From positions 806,001 through 870,000 of the forward strand of contig JAHWDD010000006.1 in the NCBI GenBank assembly GCA_023897205.1: a stretch of DNA of 64,000 bases, in the 5' to 3' direction. The position numbers and the translations under genes were made by a program. The first letter of the stretch is position 1. The number at the start of each line of letters is the position of its first letter. The stretch is from Exophiala sp. HKRS030. Its lineage: Eukaryota; Ascomycota; Eurotiomycetes; Chaetothyriales; Herpotrichiellaceae. Of this stretch, positions 1 to 10,642 are shown one piece after another. The notes beneath the pieces are model-generated. The model saw only the letters and a program-made list of their open reading frames with translations. It was not told the origin of the DNA and did not search any database.

Positions 1-360
1 AACTGGCGTGCGTTTGTCGCTTGGTTTGTGGCATTGGCGCCCTTGTTTCCTGGTATGCTTCAGGCCATGGGTGTGAGGGTCACGAACAAGGGGATTTTGA
101 ACTTGTATTCGTGGAATTACGTTCTCGTCGTGGTCTTCTCGGGCTTGATTTACCTTGTTTTGACAACCGTGTCGCCGGTACCTGTGAGGACGGAGGATGA
201 GGATCTGGGAAAAATGTATCTTGTTGATGGGCTCCGTGGGGAAAGGGTACCTGGGGAAGAAGGAAGACACGAGCAGCCTGGACACAATTATGGAAGTGAG
301 AAACAGAATGGCAGTGAGAGTGAGAAGGACAAGGGATTTGTATTGAATTCTCAAGTGTGA
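1..360 (+). CDS. NCS1-family permease (uracil/allantoin/thiamine type), C-terminal fragment
   Basis: The open frame enters from the left edge and stops at 358-360, so only the last 119 residues are present. It starts with an NWRAFVAW block followed by a hydrophobic stretch and a PLFPGML segment. A second hydrophobic helix (about residues 46-60) follows, then a hydrophilic, Glu/Gly-rich cytoplasmic tail. The NWRAF...PGxL...LYSWNYV pattern matches the end of fungal NCS1 nucleobase/cofactor permeases (Fur4/Dal4/Thi7 group), which are proton symporters of the plasma membrane with 12 helices. The substrate cannot be told from the tail. The start and most of the gene lie outside the window. Confidence 0.7.
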   Translation, partial: NWRAFVAWFVALAPLFPGMLQAMGVRVTNKGILNLYSWNYVLVVVFSGLIYLVLTTVSPVPVRTEDEDLGKMYLVDGLRGERVPGEEGRHEQPGHNYGSEKQNGSESEKDKGFVLNSQV

Positions 361-688
361 TGAGGTTGAGCCTGTTTGGCAGTAGTAGATGGGCGGACCG
401 ACGTGCGGTGAAAACCAGACGAAACTATGATATGCACATAACATCGGCAGTTTCTGCTATGGGATGATGCTCTGTACATAGCGATGCAATATCTTCATAG
501 CAATGATCGAAAGACAAAAGTCCCAAGTTGTCTGAACTGTTCATCTGGGCTCCGTAATCCGTAAAGCAGCGCGATATATTTGCTGCAACAGGCCTTCTCT
601 CGTCTTGGCCAATTAGAGACGTCCATGAACATAACGAGTATTGGCTGCGCCTGAAGAACAACGATCATATCAATCCAGACTATGACAA
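361..688. other. Intergenic: permease 3' flank and vps23 promoter
   Basis: About 330 bp between two plus-strand genes. I see no further gene, repeat or RNA here. It must carry the permease terminator and the vps23 promoter. Confidence 0.6.
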
Positions 689-2661
689 ATGGCCGGTGTG
701 CCGCAAAAGACTCTGAGCTGGCTCTATGATGTCTTGAAACGTGTAAGAAGCCTCCCCCTGAGATTGTCTCTGTGTGTGTATTGTGTATGTACTTAAGTTC
801 GCGCCAGGAATACCGAGACCCAAATCGAACCTACTCCGACCTCGCCTATGTGCTGTCCCGCAACCATGGGTTCGCACCTCGAACCGATGTCTACAGTGAG
901 TCAGAGATGATAAAGAAAGAGTAGGACAGCCGTTTGACAAGAATATTTAGCGTTTGAAAACGGAGTATCGGCGCTCCTAGTACATTTCAAAGGGACGATA
1001 CCCGTCAACTTTCGAGGAAATGTCTACCGGTTTCCCATCTCGTTATGGGTTCCTCATACATATCCACACGAGCCACCCATGTGTTATGTGACGCCGACGG
1101 ATGATATGGTCATACGGCCCGGGCAATATGTCGGTGGAGATGGGAAGGTGTATCATCCATACCTGGCACATTGGAGAGAGGCCTGGGAAGTAAGTCAGAC
1201 CCGTAGCACAACCACCACCGAGAGAGAGAAATCGAGTGGTCATTAACAAAAACCTCACATTAGAGATCTAACCTTGTCGACTTCCTTTCCATACTGGCTG
1301 ATGTTTTTGCGAAAGAGCCGCCTGTTGTCGCCAAGGGTCAGCTACAACAACAACGACCAGCTCAGCCTACGCCACCTCCTGTGCCACCTCTTCCAAGGGA
1401 GCTCGCACAGCATCCGTCAACCGTGTCCGTGTCGAGTCCACCACCACCGGCACAACAACAACACCAGGGCGGACCTCCGCCGCCGCCGCCAAAACCAGTC
1501 ACTCACCCCGGATCACCATCACCATCAGGAGGCCCTGGTCAACGACTAAGCCGATATGATGCGCTCCCACCACTACCTCCGCACCAACAGAAGCCCCCTG
1601 GCCAAAGACCTCAGTATCCCTATGGGAATGGTGACATGCCTAGATCTCCGACTAGTACGAACTATATGCCTCAGAGAACTAGTAGTCTTAGACAATCGAT
1701 ACTTCCACAGCAACAGCAGCAGCAGCAGTCTCAGTACAGACCTCAGCCTCCCAGACCCGCGGAAGGCCAGGAATACGCTCAACAGCAGGGGCCAATGGGT
1801 CCCTACCCAGGACAGCCCTACGACCCCCGATCTCAGCCAAACCAACATTTCCCACAACAAGACCACAGTCAATACCCTGGCGGCCAGCAATATCCTCCAG
1901 GACAGGGAGGACCACCGCCACGGCAGCCACAACCTCACCCTCAATACCAGGTTCAACCTCACCTGCCACACCATCATCAACAACAACCACTACAACCACA
2001 ACCGCCTCCCTCACACCCGAAACCCGCACCTCCTCCTGACCTTCTCGACTCTCCCTTTGAAATCTCCCTCCCTTCGGCCACAAATACTGCATCTCATCAC
2101 CCCGATTCCTCCATCCCGGCCCCTCCTATTCCCGTCAATCCGGAGAAGGAAGCCCTCTTGACCCACCTCTCCCACACGCTCACTCAATCCCTGCACTCTC
2201 AAATCACCCAGTCCACGAGCGCGCTGCCGGCGTTGCAATCCCAAAACGCGGCGCTCCAATCGACCTTGTCGGCACTATCCGCGGAGCTCAACAACCTCCA
2301 GACCTTGCACTCGACCTTGTCGTCTAATTTATCGTTGCTGTCCACGTCGCTGTCAAAATCCGACGGAGTCATCTCTTCGGCCCGTCAGCGCGCGAGCCAG
2401 AACGACATCCCCGCCGTCGACGACATGTTGGTCCCTCCGACCGTCGTGGCCCGCCAGTTGTACGACGCCGCGTGCGAGGAGAGGGGCATCGAGGACGCGA
2501 TTTTGGCTTTGCAGGAGGGCTTCGTCCGGGGTCGAGTGGGGCCGGACGTCTGGTCACGAAAGACGAGGGAACTCGCGAGAGAAGGCTTCAGGAGGAGGTG
2601 GATGGAGAGGAAGGTCGCGAGGGGCATGGGTTTGGACCTGAGTCATTACGGGTCGTCTTGA
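689..2661 (+). CDS. vps23: Vps23/Tsg101, ESCRT-I subunit with UEV domain
   Basis: Four exons fit: 689-742, 808-895, 951-1189 and 1264-2661, all with GT...AG introns (65, 55 and 74 nt), giving 592 aa. Residues 1 to about 150 form a UEV domain. The N-terminus reads MAGVPQKTLSWLYDVL, followed by YRDPNRTYSDLAYVL, then PHTYPHEPPMCYVTPT and DGKVYHPYLAHW, all hallmarks of Tsg101/Vps23. A long Pro/Gln-rich linker (about 165-390) is followed by a coiled-coil stalk (about 424-491) and the C-terminal steadiness box (about 515-592, VARQLYDAACEERGIEDAI). The family binds ubiquitinated cargo at endosomes and starts sorting into multivesicular bodies. Fungal homologues also act in PalI/Rim alkaline-pH signalling. 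The first exon is only 18 codons and is missed unless the introns are modelled. Confidence 0.93.
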
Positions 2662-2747
2662 GAGAACTAGCCTTGCTCTTGCCTTTCTTGCTCCCGTACA
2701 TCGTCTGGCTTGCGGGTTCATTGGAGGGTAACCTCGGGATGGAACCA

Positions 2748-2768
2748 CGGCGGCGGCGGCGGCGGCGG
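2748..2768 (+). repeat. (CGG)7 trinucleotide repeat in vps23 3' flank
   Basis: Seven uninterrupted CGG units followed by two TGG units, about 90 bp after the vps23 stop and probably in its 3' UTR. Confidence 0.9.
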
Positions 2769-3199
2769 TGGTGGTATATTCCGATGGTACTAGGTAGCCT
2801 CTAACTGGTATTTGAATCCAAGGTACTTACCAGGTCAACTTACTTCATGCTGGATACGATACAACACAACAAGTCACATCAACCATCAATCTCCAGCTAC
2901 CGTGTTCAGTGTCATGTTCAATTTTCATTTGTGAAGTTTTTGTTGTTTTTGTTGTTTTTGTATTTTTGTATTCTCGTATTTCTTATACTTTTTCTACCTT
3001 TTTTTGGTCTCACTTGGACTTTTTTGACATGTAACACAAACTCATGGTAATCGATCGTATGGACGAGAGACTGTTTTTGGTGTGCAAATATTCGCAGAGC
3101 CAGTGGCGCGCAACACATGCCTTGATCAATCAAATCAATCAATCCGATCCTTATACGCTCTTTCCCGATCCATTCAATATAACCAAGTATACGCACACG

Positions 3200-3219
3200 C
3201 TCGTCTCGTCTCGTCTCGT
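3200..3219 (+). repeat. (CTCGT)4 pentanucleotide repeat
   Basis: Four exact tandem copies of CTCGT in non-coding DNA. Confidence 0.85.
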
Positions 3220-3704
3220 TCCCATTCGCTCTTGATGACTGTAAAGGGAAAAGTAAAAGAAAAAAACCCAACGAAATACCAGCAAAAAAAAGAAAATCAC
3301 CAATTCTTCCTGAACTTTGACGGTCCGACCGTCAGCTCCCAGTCTCTGGACATATCCTGTCGTCGTCGTCCCTTCATGTCCAAGATAGGTAGGTACCGTA
3401 TGTCCTTCATACATTGTACTCTTCTTCACAGCGCAGTCGAGTGTCGAATCGAGTCCAGCATATCGATGTCAATATCGACACCGGTTGTGTGATCACCCAT
3501 GTCGCGTTGGTAATCTTCATGTTTCATTCCACAATGAATGGTCATTCTTCTCTCTTCTCATATTTGTGTTTAAGAGGACGTCGATACAACTCTTTTGCTC
3601 ACTCTCACTCTCGCTCATACCCGACCACATAGACGAAGACTGAGAACGGAGTACGTCTTGGTCGTCATGCAAGTTGATTCGAGTCAAAGTCGGGCACCAG
3701 CAGT

Positions 3705-6437
3705 CTAAAAGCCCCGGTCACCAGAGTTGAAAGGCTGGGACTCGTTGAACATGTCAAAGTCAAATTCGAAGCCTGGCAATCCTTCGCTCGGCAAGCCCAA
3801 GTCCGTATTGTCGACTGAGGTACCCGAAGATGATCCGTCGACGCCATTGATAACATGTGGCGGAGTCGAGTCATTGTTGTTGGCTGTAATTGCAGGTGCG
3901 GAAGCCTCATTCTCGACAACTGCAGGTGTCAACACAGCAGGGTGAGGAGTATGAGCGAAATTGGAAAGATCAACTCCGAGAGCAAGGAGTGTAGCTTCAG
4001 TCTCCGAGCTGGGATTGGCATTTAGAGGCGGGGTCAGGTCGAGCTCCGGGATGGCATGAACGTTTGTGTTTGTGTTTGCGACCTCGGGTGGATCGAGGTT
4101 GGAGATCATGAGATCTGCTGAAGTGACGGTAGGTGCTGGGCCAGCGGGAGTAGTGGTCATGTTCCAGTCCAAAAAATCCATTGGAGTATTGCCCGTGGAG
4201 TATCGTTCCGTACCGGATGCTGGAGCAGACGGTTCGACCTCGTTCTTTTGAGGAGTCACGACATCAGGAACTTGAATGCTTGGTGGATTTTCAACAGATT
4301 GAACTGGTTTCTCGATCGGGGCGACTGCAGGAGCAGAGACAGTCTTCGTCAAAGCAGGCTGCGGTTGAACTTGAGCGTTGACAACAGCAGTAGAGAGATG
4401 AGAGGTCGGTCTCGAGGCAGGAGTACGACGTGGTGCAGGTGTGGGTGTAACATCTCTCATGTTATACTGGCGCGAGGCTGAGAGACCCATACCAGTTCGT
4501 GGACTACCTGGAGTGACTGGTGAAGACTGAATTTGAGGAGTCTGCTTTTGATAGTGCATCTGAGGGGCGAATTGAACCTGATGTTGGGTTTGTGGTTGCA
4601 GATGTCCTGCTGGTGAGTTCACCGCCTGGTGTTGGAGATGGTCTGCCATGAAGTTTTGACGAACTGGTGTCTGCTGCTGGACGGGATAGTTCAGGCCAAC
4701 TTGTGTCTGTTGCTGGACATAGCCATTCTGGGGAGCTGGTATTTGGTGTTGAGCAGCATTACGTTGAGTACCATTCGTATGGCGCTTGGTAGATCCGTTC
4801 TGTTGAACTTGTGACTGCTTGCGGACGGGAGTGCTCTTAGAGAAGTGCGATTGATTCTGGATGGGAGTGCTCTGATAGATATGTGACTGATGCTGAACAG
4901 GAATGTTCTGATAAACCTTTGTGTTGTTCTGGACGTGAGTGTTCTGATAAGCTTGTGTTTGTTGCTGAGCGGAACGAGAAACAGGGCGAGGAGGTTGGAC
5001 TTCTGCCGACAGCTGATGGTGTAGCTGAGTACCCATCATAGTCGTCTTTGCCTGCTGCTTTTGTCTGAGCAAGTCCTGAGCTTGTTCAATCGAAGCCAGT
5101 ATTCCACTGACTCTTGGGACGGGATAATCATAGCCAGTCTGCTGACGAATTTGAGATAACGGTGGTGTAAGGTTGCTCATGCTACTGCCAATCCACTGAT
5201 TGTTTTTAAAGTTAACAGGGTTGGCAAAGTATGTAGATAGAGTGAAGGGTCCCATGCCAGTGTACAAAGGTTGCTGGTTGGCAGCCACGCGTTGATTTTG
5301 CAGTCCAGTAATGCTGTGTCGATTCAAGAAGTCTCCAAAGCCTGCCATGATGCTATCAACTTCCGAGAAAACGACTTCGCCGTGAGGATTATTGAAAGTC
5401 AGGTAGCCAGTCTCTTGCCGAGTCTTGTTCGGTCGAACACGTTTTGGTGCAGGCGGGCTCATATCGTTGAAAGAAACATTCGCCATGGTATGATTGCCAG
5501 GTCGAGAGGATGGCATGTTCTGCGATGATTTTAGTTGAGGCATGGTTGCATAGCCCTTTACCATCTGTGATGAAGTACGCGTTGGGGTTTTCTTGGGTGA
5601 AGGGCGTCGTTGGTGTCGTCTTGAAGTAGGGGGAGAGATGAAAGTATTCGTGTTCGCAACTGGGTGGTTGATTCTTGCTGGCGCAGATGCAGCCCATTGT
5701 CCTTGACTAGCGATGGGTTTTCCCTTGGGTGTATTGGCAGTCATAGCAGGCTGATGTCCCTCGGCGCCCCCTGTGTATGTCTGTGCTGCTTCGTTGCTTG
5801 CTCTTTCATTCTCAGATGGATCCTCAGTTTGCGAACAGTAGGCTTCCAGCCGAGCGATTCCGTTTGCAATTTCTGGATCTTTGAACGCCAAATCAAAGAC
5901 ATTTGTCGCATATCCCATTGGGCTCGAAATGTTGACACCATCGTCGCTGATTGTGGGAACTGGCTCTGCTGGCTGCGCGGGAGGACATGTGACAGTCTGA
6001 TTAGTGGTATTGGACATGAGCGCGTCAGTATTGACTTCAGGTTGCTCAGGTTGCTTGGGTTGAAGTGTGTTGTCACTGTCCAAGGGTTTGCTAGGCTCCG
6101 CAGGCTGATCATCTTCTTCCGCAACATGAGACTGGAAAAGGGAGGCGAACTTGCTGGGGTCATTAAAGACGTCGAAAGGATCATCTGGAGGAGGGTTGAA
6201 GTCTTGCAAGTCAAGATTGGCGTCGCTAGTGGCTTCAGCATCTTGCAGTTCTGTGACATAACGATAGGAGCTCGCATCGAGGTTCAGGTAAGGGTCAATC
6301 ATGTCTTCAGACGTGGTAGAGGGAGGCTCGATGGTGTTCGAGAAGTGTGTATAAGGTGGTGTCGATAGGGGTGCAGAGGGCAAGTCGGCGTCATCGTCGT
6401 TTTCACGGCGACGCTTCTTTCCTGTTGGCATCTCCAT
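3705..6437 (-). CDS. Large Gln/Pro-rich, probably nuclear, uncharacterised protein
   Basis: A single 910-codon frame from the first ATG (6437). I do not recognise the family. A basic cluster KKRRR at residues 7-11 looks like a nuclear localisation signal, followed by acidic DDDAD. Most of the protein is low-complexity (Pro, Gln, Thr, Asn). The only block that looks folded is around residues 335-375 (QETGYLTF...EVVFSEVDSIMAGFGDFLNRHS). Residues 495-542 are four degenerate 12-residue repeats of the type xxYQxTPVQxQS. The C-terminus is acidic with aromatic residues (PGFEFDFDMFNES), as in transactivation segments. The composition suggests a transcription-associated factor, but this is inference only. 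Confidence 0.75.
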   Translation of the reverse strand: MEMPTGKKRRRENDDDADLPSAPLSTPPYTHFSNTIEPPSTTSEDMIDPYLNLDASSYRYVTELQDAEATSDANLDLQDFNPPPDDPFDVFNDPSKFASLFQSHVAEEDDQPAEPSKPLDSDNTLQPKQPEQPEVNTDALMSNTTNQTVTCPPAQPAEPVPTISDDGVNISSPMGYATNVFDLAFKDPEIANGIARLEAYCSQTEDPSENERASNEAAQTYTGGAEGHQPAMTANTPKGKPIASQGQWAASAPARINHPVANTNTFISPPTSRRHQRRPSPKKTPTRTSSQMVKGYATMPQLKSSQNMPSSRPGNHTMANVSFNDMSPPAPKRVRPNKTRQETGYLTFNNPHGEVVFSEVDSIMAGFGDFLNRHSITGLQNQRVAANQQPLYTGMGPFTLSTYFANPVNFKNNQWIGSSMSNLTPPLSQIRQQTGYDYPVPRVSGILASIEQAQDLLRQKQQAKTTMMGTQLHHQLSAEVQPPRPVSRSAQQQTQAYQNTHVQNNTKVYQNIPVQHQSHIYQSTPIQNQSHFSKSTPVRKQSQVQQNGSTKRHTNGTQRNAAQHQIPAPQNGYVQQQTQVGLNYPVQQQTPVRQNFMADHLQHQAVNSPAGHLQPQTQHQVQFAPQMHYQKQTPQIQSSPVTPGSPRTGMGLSASRQYNMRDVTPTPAPRRTPASRPTSHLSTAVVNAQVQPQPALTKTVSAPAVAPIEKPVQSVENPPSIQVPDVVTPQKNEVEPSAPASGTERYSTGNTPMDFLDWNMTTTPAGPAPTVTSADLMISNLDPPEVANTNTNVHAIPELDLTPPLNANPSSETEATLLALGVDLSNFAHTPHPAVLTPAVVENEASAPAITANNNDSTPPHVINGVDGSSSGTSVDNTDLGLPSEGLPGFEFDFDMFNESQPFNSGDRGF
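4812..4955 (-). repeat. Four tandem 36-bp units encoding a 12-residue Gln-rich repeat
   Basis: Translated on the minus strand, the units begin QAYQNTHV, KVYQNIPV, HIYQSTPI and HFSKSTPV. The period is exactly 12 residues over 144 bp, with sequence drift between units. Confidence 0.8.
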
Positions 6438-8321
6438 CTTCAAAGGTATTGGTGACTTGTCTGTATTGTGGAAAATTGGAAGGATTCAATAAGATGACGT
6501 AGAACTTGTTCTCAATTGACACATTACAAGATAGACAGGTCTTCTCGGTGTGGAATGGAGGAAAGAGTATGTGGCTAAGAGTAAGTAGACTGAGTGAGAG
6601 TAAGAAGAAGAGCGAGATTATGAATGAGAAATTTGAAGGCGGCGAGAGAGTATTCACTTCAATGGGTGTTGGAAAATCTCTGCCGTTTGAATAGATGAAT
6701 TTTTTCTGCCGCTGATACTGCCAGACCGTGTCCCAGCCTCTCCTTGTCAATGTAAACGAAGCGAAGGTGAGGGGATGACTGTATGAAAAGATGCGCTGAT
6801 GGAGAGCATCCTCGACCACAGCACCAGGGATTTTTTGGTGGGAGTATTGAGGTATCTAGGAGCAAGGTTATGGACCTAGAACCACCTGAAACTCGAATTC
6901 CCGACCAATACTGCGAGAATGCTGCATGCTGTAGCGAGAGGGCGAGCTCTCACTTGTATATAGAACCTCACTTACGTCTTTTCGAGGGCGGTGAATCGAC
7001 CCAAAAGTTTTCGCCCGGAGGACCCAGCCCCCACAAGTGAATTCATTCACTTCATACGGGTCTCCAGGAGGAACAGGGTATGTTCCTGAGGAGCATGGCT
7101 TTGTCAGCGTGAATATTCACATCCATAGCTTGTGCGGTGCCAATGGGCCACGCGATGTAGGTTGATGTTCTCATGGACAAATCCTGTTGATGCGAACGGT
7201 CCGACAACCTCACCTGCTGGGATGGAACATCGCCTTCGATCGAAAGATGTGGACATGTCTTTGGATGGAAGTATTTGACTGTGTTTGAAACACCGTAGTG
7301 GTCCAGGGATTTCCAGGCCAGTGGTTGTACTCATGATCTGATCCTGCTGCTCCCGTATGCCGCAGCCTGTCTGCGCGACATTTCCCGGAGCTCGAATTGG
7401 GATTCGCATCCATGGCCGGGGGAGTTTCTCACTCACTTCATCTCGGTCTCAGACTCAATGCCAGTTGACGTCAAAGTTTTCTGTGGACCATCATGGCCGG
7501 ATCCTCCCCATCCCAACTTCTCAAGCCGCACAGCTTCTGGTGGACCGACGACCAATTGTTATCGAAGCCATGATCTCAAAACTCGAACCCTCCGCTTTTC
7601 TAGACGATGACTTGGATACTGAATAGACAAGACACCATCAAGGAAAGCAGATGTTACCAAGCCAAGGAAAGAAGGACAGTCAGGGGAGGTGAAAAGTGAG
7701 GGAAGGGGCAAGGGACAGGGTTACAAGGGGTCACGTGATGGTTTACATAATCAATACCACCCCGCGAACGAGAGTCAAAGGATCAAAGGATCTCAGGATC
7801 TCAGGATCTCAGGATCACCAAAAAGACTCCAGTTCATCGAATCATCGTATGCTATACTTAGACTTCCCCATCAATCTCACAAGAACAAGAAAAAAAAAGC
7901 AACGGTGCCACTCATCTGCACGATTGGCTCGAAGTCTTTTTCTCAGGGCGCTAAAATGTGAGTGTTCCAGACCTCATCGTCAACGTCAAGGTGTCAGATT
8001 CTCTCCAACATCATTGATCGGAATCGATGAACCTGGAACGTGCACCACTCTCTACACCCGGCAGCAGCCGAGTTTATTGACTCAAAAAAAGTCGTCCTCG
8101 TAACCACCACGAGGCGGCAGAGTTTTGACCCTGGCTGTGTGTGGCTGTTGAAAAGAAGAGAAGACTTTCGTACTCCGTGACTCGTACATGTTGTCGCTTT
8201 TTCACGATCTTCTCTTCCTCCTCTCCCCACCCTCCCCCGATCTTCCCTTTTCCATCTTCTTCATTCAAACATTGACATCAAAGCTTTTCTGAAGTTTGTT
8301 GACATTGACGACTTCTTTAAA
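6438..8321. other. Divergent intergenic region, about 1.9 kb
   Basis: This lies between the starts of the Gln-rich orphan (minus) and the 720-aa membrane protein (plus), so it should hold both promoters. It contains an 8-bp tandem repeat (7776-7815) and one TACTCCGT element near 8171. No gene of recognisable type was found on either strand. Confidence 0.55.
7776..7815 (+). repeat. 8-bp tandem repeat, five units
   Basis: Two copies of CAAAGGAT are followed directly by three copies of CTCAGGAT. It lies about 520 bp upstream of the 720-aa membrane protein gene. Confidence 0.9.
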
Positions 8322-8336
8322 ATGACATCTCAATGA
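8322..8336 (+). promoter_or_regulatory. Four-codon upstream ORF overlapping the next gene's start
   Basis: ATG ACA TCT CAA TGA. The TGA shares bases with the ATG of the downstream coding region (8333-8335) in an ATGA arrangement. This is the geometry expected for termination-reinitiation or start-site competition. It is the nearest upstream ATG to the long frame. Confidence 0.5.
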
Positions 8337-10495
8337 GTCAAGGTGGAAGTGATAATGATACGACGTCAAGCGACAGCCTGTTAATGGAGAAGTTCGCGCA
8401 ATCTGGCGGGCAATCTGCCCCAGACTCTGCGTCTCCCCTTACGTGGAGCGACACGATATACTCGACGAGTCCTTCCAAGTCTCAACGAACACTTCCGCGA
8501 TTAACTACACGCTACAGACAGCCATGGCGACACTCGGTGTCCACGGCCGCCGCCGACGTCCCATCCCAGACCGTTCGCGAGTTCAAGCCCAGTCGCCAGC
8601 GGATGCGCCTTTTCATCAAAGCCATTTATCGATGGGCCATCACCGCGATCCTGTGTGGCCTTCTCGCGACCTGCCTGGGAGTGTTTGGCAACCTACTCAA
8701 AATGTCGGTCAGCCAGATCAAACTTTTCAACGCGCTCATCGTCCTCTTGTCGCTGTTCCTGGGCAACAACTTGAGCAGCACACTCCGCGAATTCGCACTC
8801 ATGTTCCGCTGGCGGCTCCTGGCGTCCAAGTATCGCTCGCTCCAAGAATTCGACCTCATCATGTCCTGTGACAGTCTGCGGAAAGTGATTGGCCTTTTCC
8901 GCGCGGCGCACACGCCAGGCCGACTTTTTTTCAGGCTCAACCGCACGCAGTGCCTGTGCGCCCTGTGGCTGGGCATCAACATATGCCTACAAGTCCTCGT
9001 GGCGCTACTCGGTTTGACATACAGTCTCGGCACCTCGAAGCATCCCGGCGTCAAATTTGGCCATCTGAGTGTCGCCAACTTGACCCAGATCAATGATGTC
9101 TGGAGCGCCGACAACCCCGATTTCGCGGCACAGTTGGGTTCCGCCAACAGCTACGGCATCCAAGGGCAAGACTACCTTTTTGTCAACGGACCAGTCCCCG
9201 GACAAACCGGCCCCTGGGTATTTGGCAAACCAAGCACACCGACCGTTTACGGCAACGGCGCGAAATGGGATTCGATGACATATGCGTTTCAAGATTCAAA
9301 CCCGACCAACGTCGACATCACGCTCATCTCCCACCGAACAGTCACGATCGAGGCGCACTGCGCCCCCCTCGAGCTCGTCGACGTGTCCGACCTCGAGGCG
9401 AAGAGCCTCGGCGACGACACCGGCACCGAGACCATCCAGTACCGCGACGAGCGCGGCGCCCTGAGATTTCTCGACCTACCACCGGGCGAACCTGGAGCCA
9501 TGACCTACGTCGGCGTCCTCGGAGCGACGTGCGGGCCACGGTGCACGCAGGTCATGGCACTCCAAAACGCCAGCTCGCCGCACATCCCCAAGGCCTCGTT
9601 CTACACGTGCAACAGCACCCTGTACCCCGTGGAGGGGGTGCAGGATTACTTGTTCCCGGGCACGAACCAAACGGAATCCACGTTCCAGATCCACGACGAG
9701 CAGGCTCGCATCGTGGCGGGGGCCGTGGGCTGGTCCATCTCGGGCATCCGCTTCACCCAGCAGGGCCACGACGACAACACCACCGGGCTCGCGTACGAGG
9801 TCTCCCGCTACACCCTCTCGTCTTACTGGAGCCCCAACAGCGCCTCGTCGGCCTACTGGGTCGAGCAGAGGCTCATGGAGTACGCCATCGAGGCCGTCGC
9901 CGCCATGGACTACAACGGGCCCCAGCAGAACGTGACCGGTTGGTACCCGGTGCTGGCCCAGTCGGTGACGGTCGAGTGGGTGTGGGCCGGGGCCATCCTG
10001 GCCCTCGTTCCCGTCTTACAGTTGCTCGCCTCGGTCGGCATCATCATATGGTCCAACACGGCCATCATCCGTGACGAGAGCGCCCTCAGCACCGCCCGCC
10101 TGCTCCGACCCGTGGTCGAGGGCCTGGGCGGTAAAGGTTGTCTCTTGTCCGGGGAGGAAATCGCCCACATGTTCCCCGGGGTCAAGGTCAAGTACGGCTG
10201 GAGGGAACCCGAGGACCTGACCTTTCGAAACGAGATCGACGACACCAGGACTGTCAGGCACGTGGACATCCTCCAGGAACAGGACGGCTACAGCACTCAA
10301 GGTCCGATGCCTGCCGGGTTCTACGATGGTGAGCCGTCGGACCGAGAGGACGACGAGGATGACGATGACGATTATGATTACAACGACAACCACATGAAAT
10401 GCAATTTGTTGAAATGTGAAAAGACTGGGTCACGGTACAGATATGATAGACTTGCGAGAAGAAGACGAGGAGGAAAAAGAAGGATGAGTATATAA
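8333..10495 (+). CDS. Uncharacterised multi-pass membrane protein
   Basis: 720 aa with no apparent intron. An N-terminal Ser/Thr-rich cytoplasmic region is followed by hydrophobic helices at about 97-120, 130-148 and 208-232. Then comes a roughly 310-residue polar domain with several N-x-S/T sites and Cys pairs, a fourth helix at about 547-575, and a cytoplasmic tail. The tail has an acidic run (DDEDDDDDYDYND) and ends in a basic cluster (RRRRGGKRR). The layout suggests a surface or endomembrane protein with one large lumenal or external domain. I recognise no enzymatic motif; similar proteins of unknown role are common in Pezizomycotina. A shorter start is possible, since the first 90 residues are low-complexity. 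Confidence 0.75.
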   Translation: MSQGGSDNDTTSSDSLLMEKFAQSGGQSAPDSASPLTWSDTIYSTSPSKSQRTLPRLTTRYRQPWRHSVSTAAADVPSQTVREFKPSRQRMRLFIKAIYRWAITAILCGLLATCLGVFGNLLKMSVSQIKLFNALIVLLSLFLGNNLSSTLREFALMFRWRLLASKYRSLQEFDLIMSCDSLRKVIGLFRAAHTPGRLFFRLNRTQCLCALWLGINICLQVLVALLGLTYSLGTSKHPGVKFGHLSVANLTQINDVWSADNPDFAAQLGSANSYGIQGQDYLFVNGPVPGQTGPWVFGKPSTPTVYGNGAKWDSMTYAFQDSNPTNVDITLISHRTVTIEAHCAPLELVDVSDLEAKSLGDDTGTETIQYRDERGALRFLDLPPGEPGAMTYVGVLGATCGPRCTQVMALQNASSPHIPKASFYTCNSTLYPVEGVQDYLFPGTNQTESTFQIHDEQARIVAGAVGWSISGIRFTQQGHDDNTTGLAYEVSRYTLSSYWSPNSASSAYWVEQRLMEYAIEAVAAMDYNGPQQNVTGWYPVLAQSVTVEWVWAGAILALVPVLQLLASVGIIIWSNTAIIRDESALSTARLLRPVVEGLGGKGCLLSGEEIAHMFPGVKVKYGWREPEDLTFRNEIDDTRTVRHVDILQEQDGYSTQGPMPAGFYDGEPSDREDDEDDDDDYDYNDNHMKCNLLKCEKTGSRYRYDRLARRRRGGKRRMSI

Positions 10496-10642
10496 AATTA
10501 CACTCATGGAGCTATTTGGATTAGCTCCTTTAACACATATAGATGAAAAAACAAATGTCAAAAATATTTAATATCAAATAATGACCGTCTTGTTATATTC
10601 TGTTTCCTCCTGTATGGCCCTTGCCATATACCATGTATACGT

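Larger units (their letters stand above)
2662..3704. other. Convergent intergenic region between vps23 and the Gln-rich orphan gene
   Basis: About 1 kb that should hold the 3' UTRs and terminators of two converging genes. It contains the CGG tract, a T-rich stretch near 2935-3005, four CTCGT units at 3200-3219, and one ACGGAGTACGT element at 3646-3656. No coding region was recognised. Confidence 0.6.

Noticed and set aside
7466..7473. TGACGTCA, a CRE-type bZIP site
   Set aside because: A single 8-mer about 870 bp from the nearest plus-strand start; one copy is expected by chance in this length.
9265..10074. Long Arg/His/Pro-rich frame within the 720-aa membrane protein gene
   Set aside because: Produced by GC-rich third positions of the real gene in another register. 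Composition is typical of a shadow frame.
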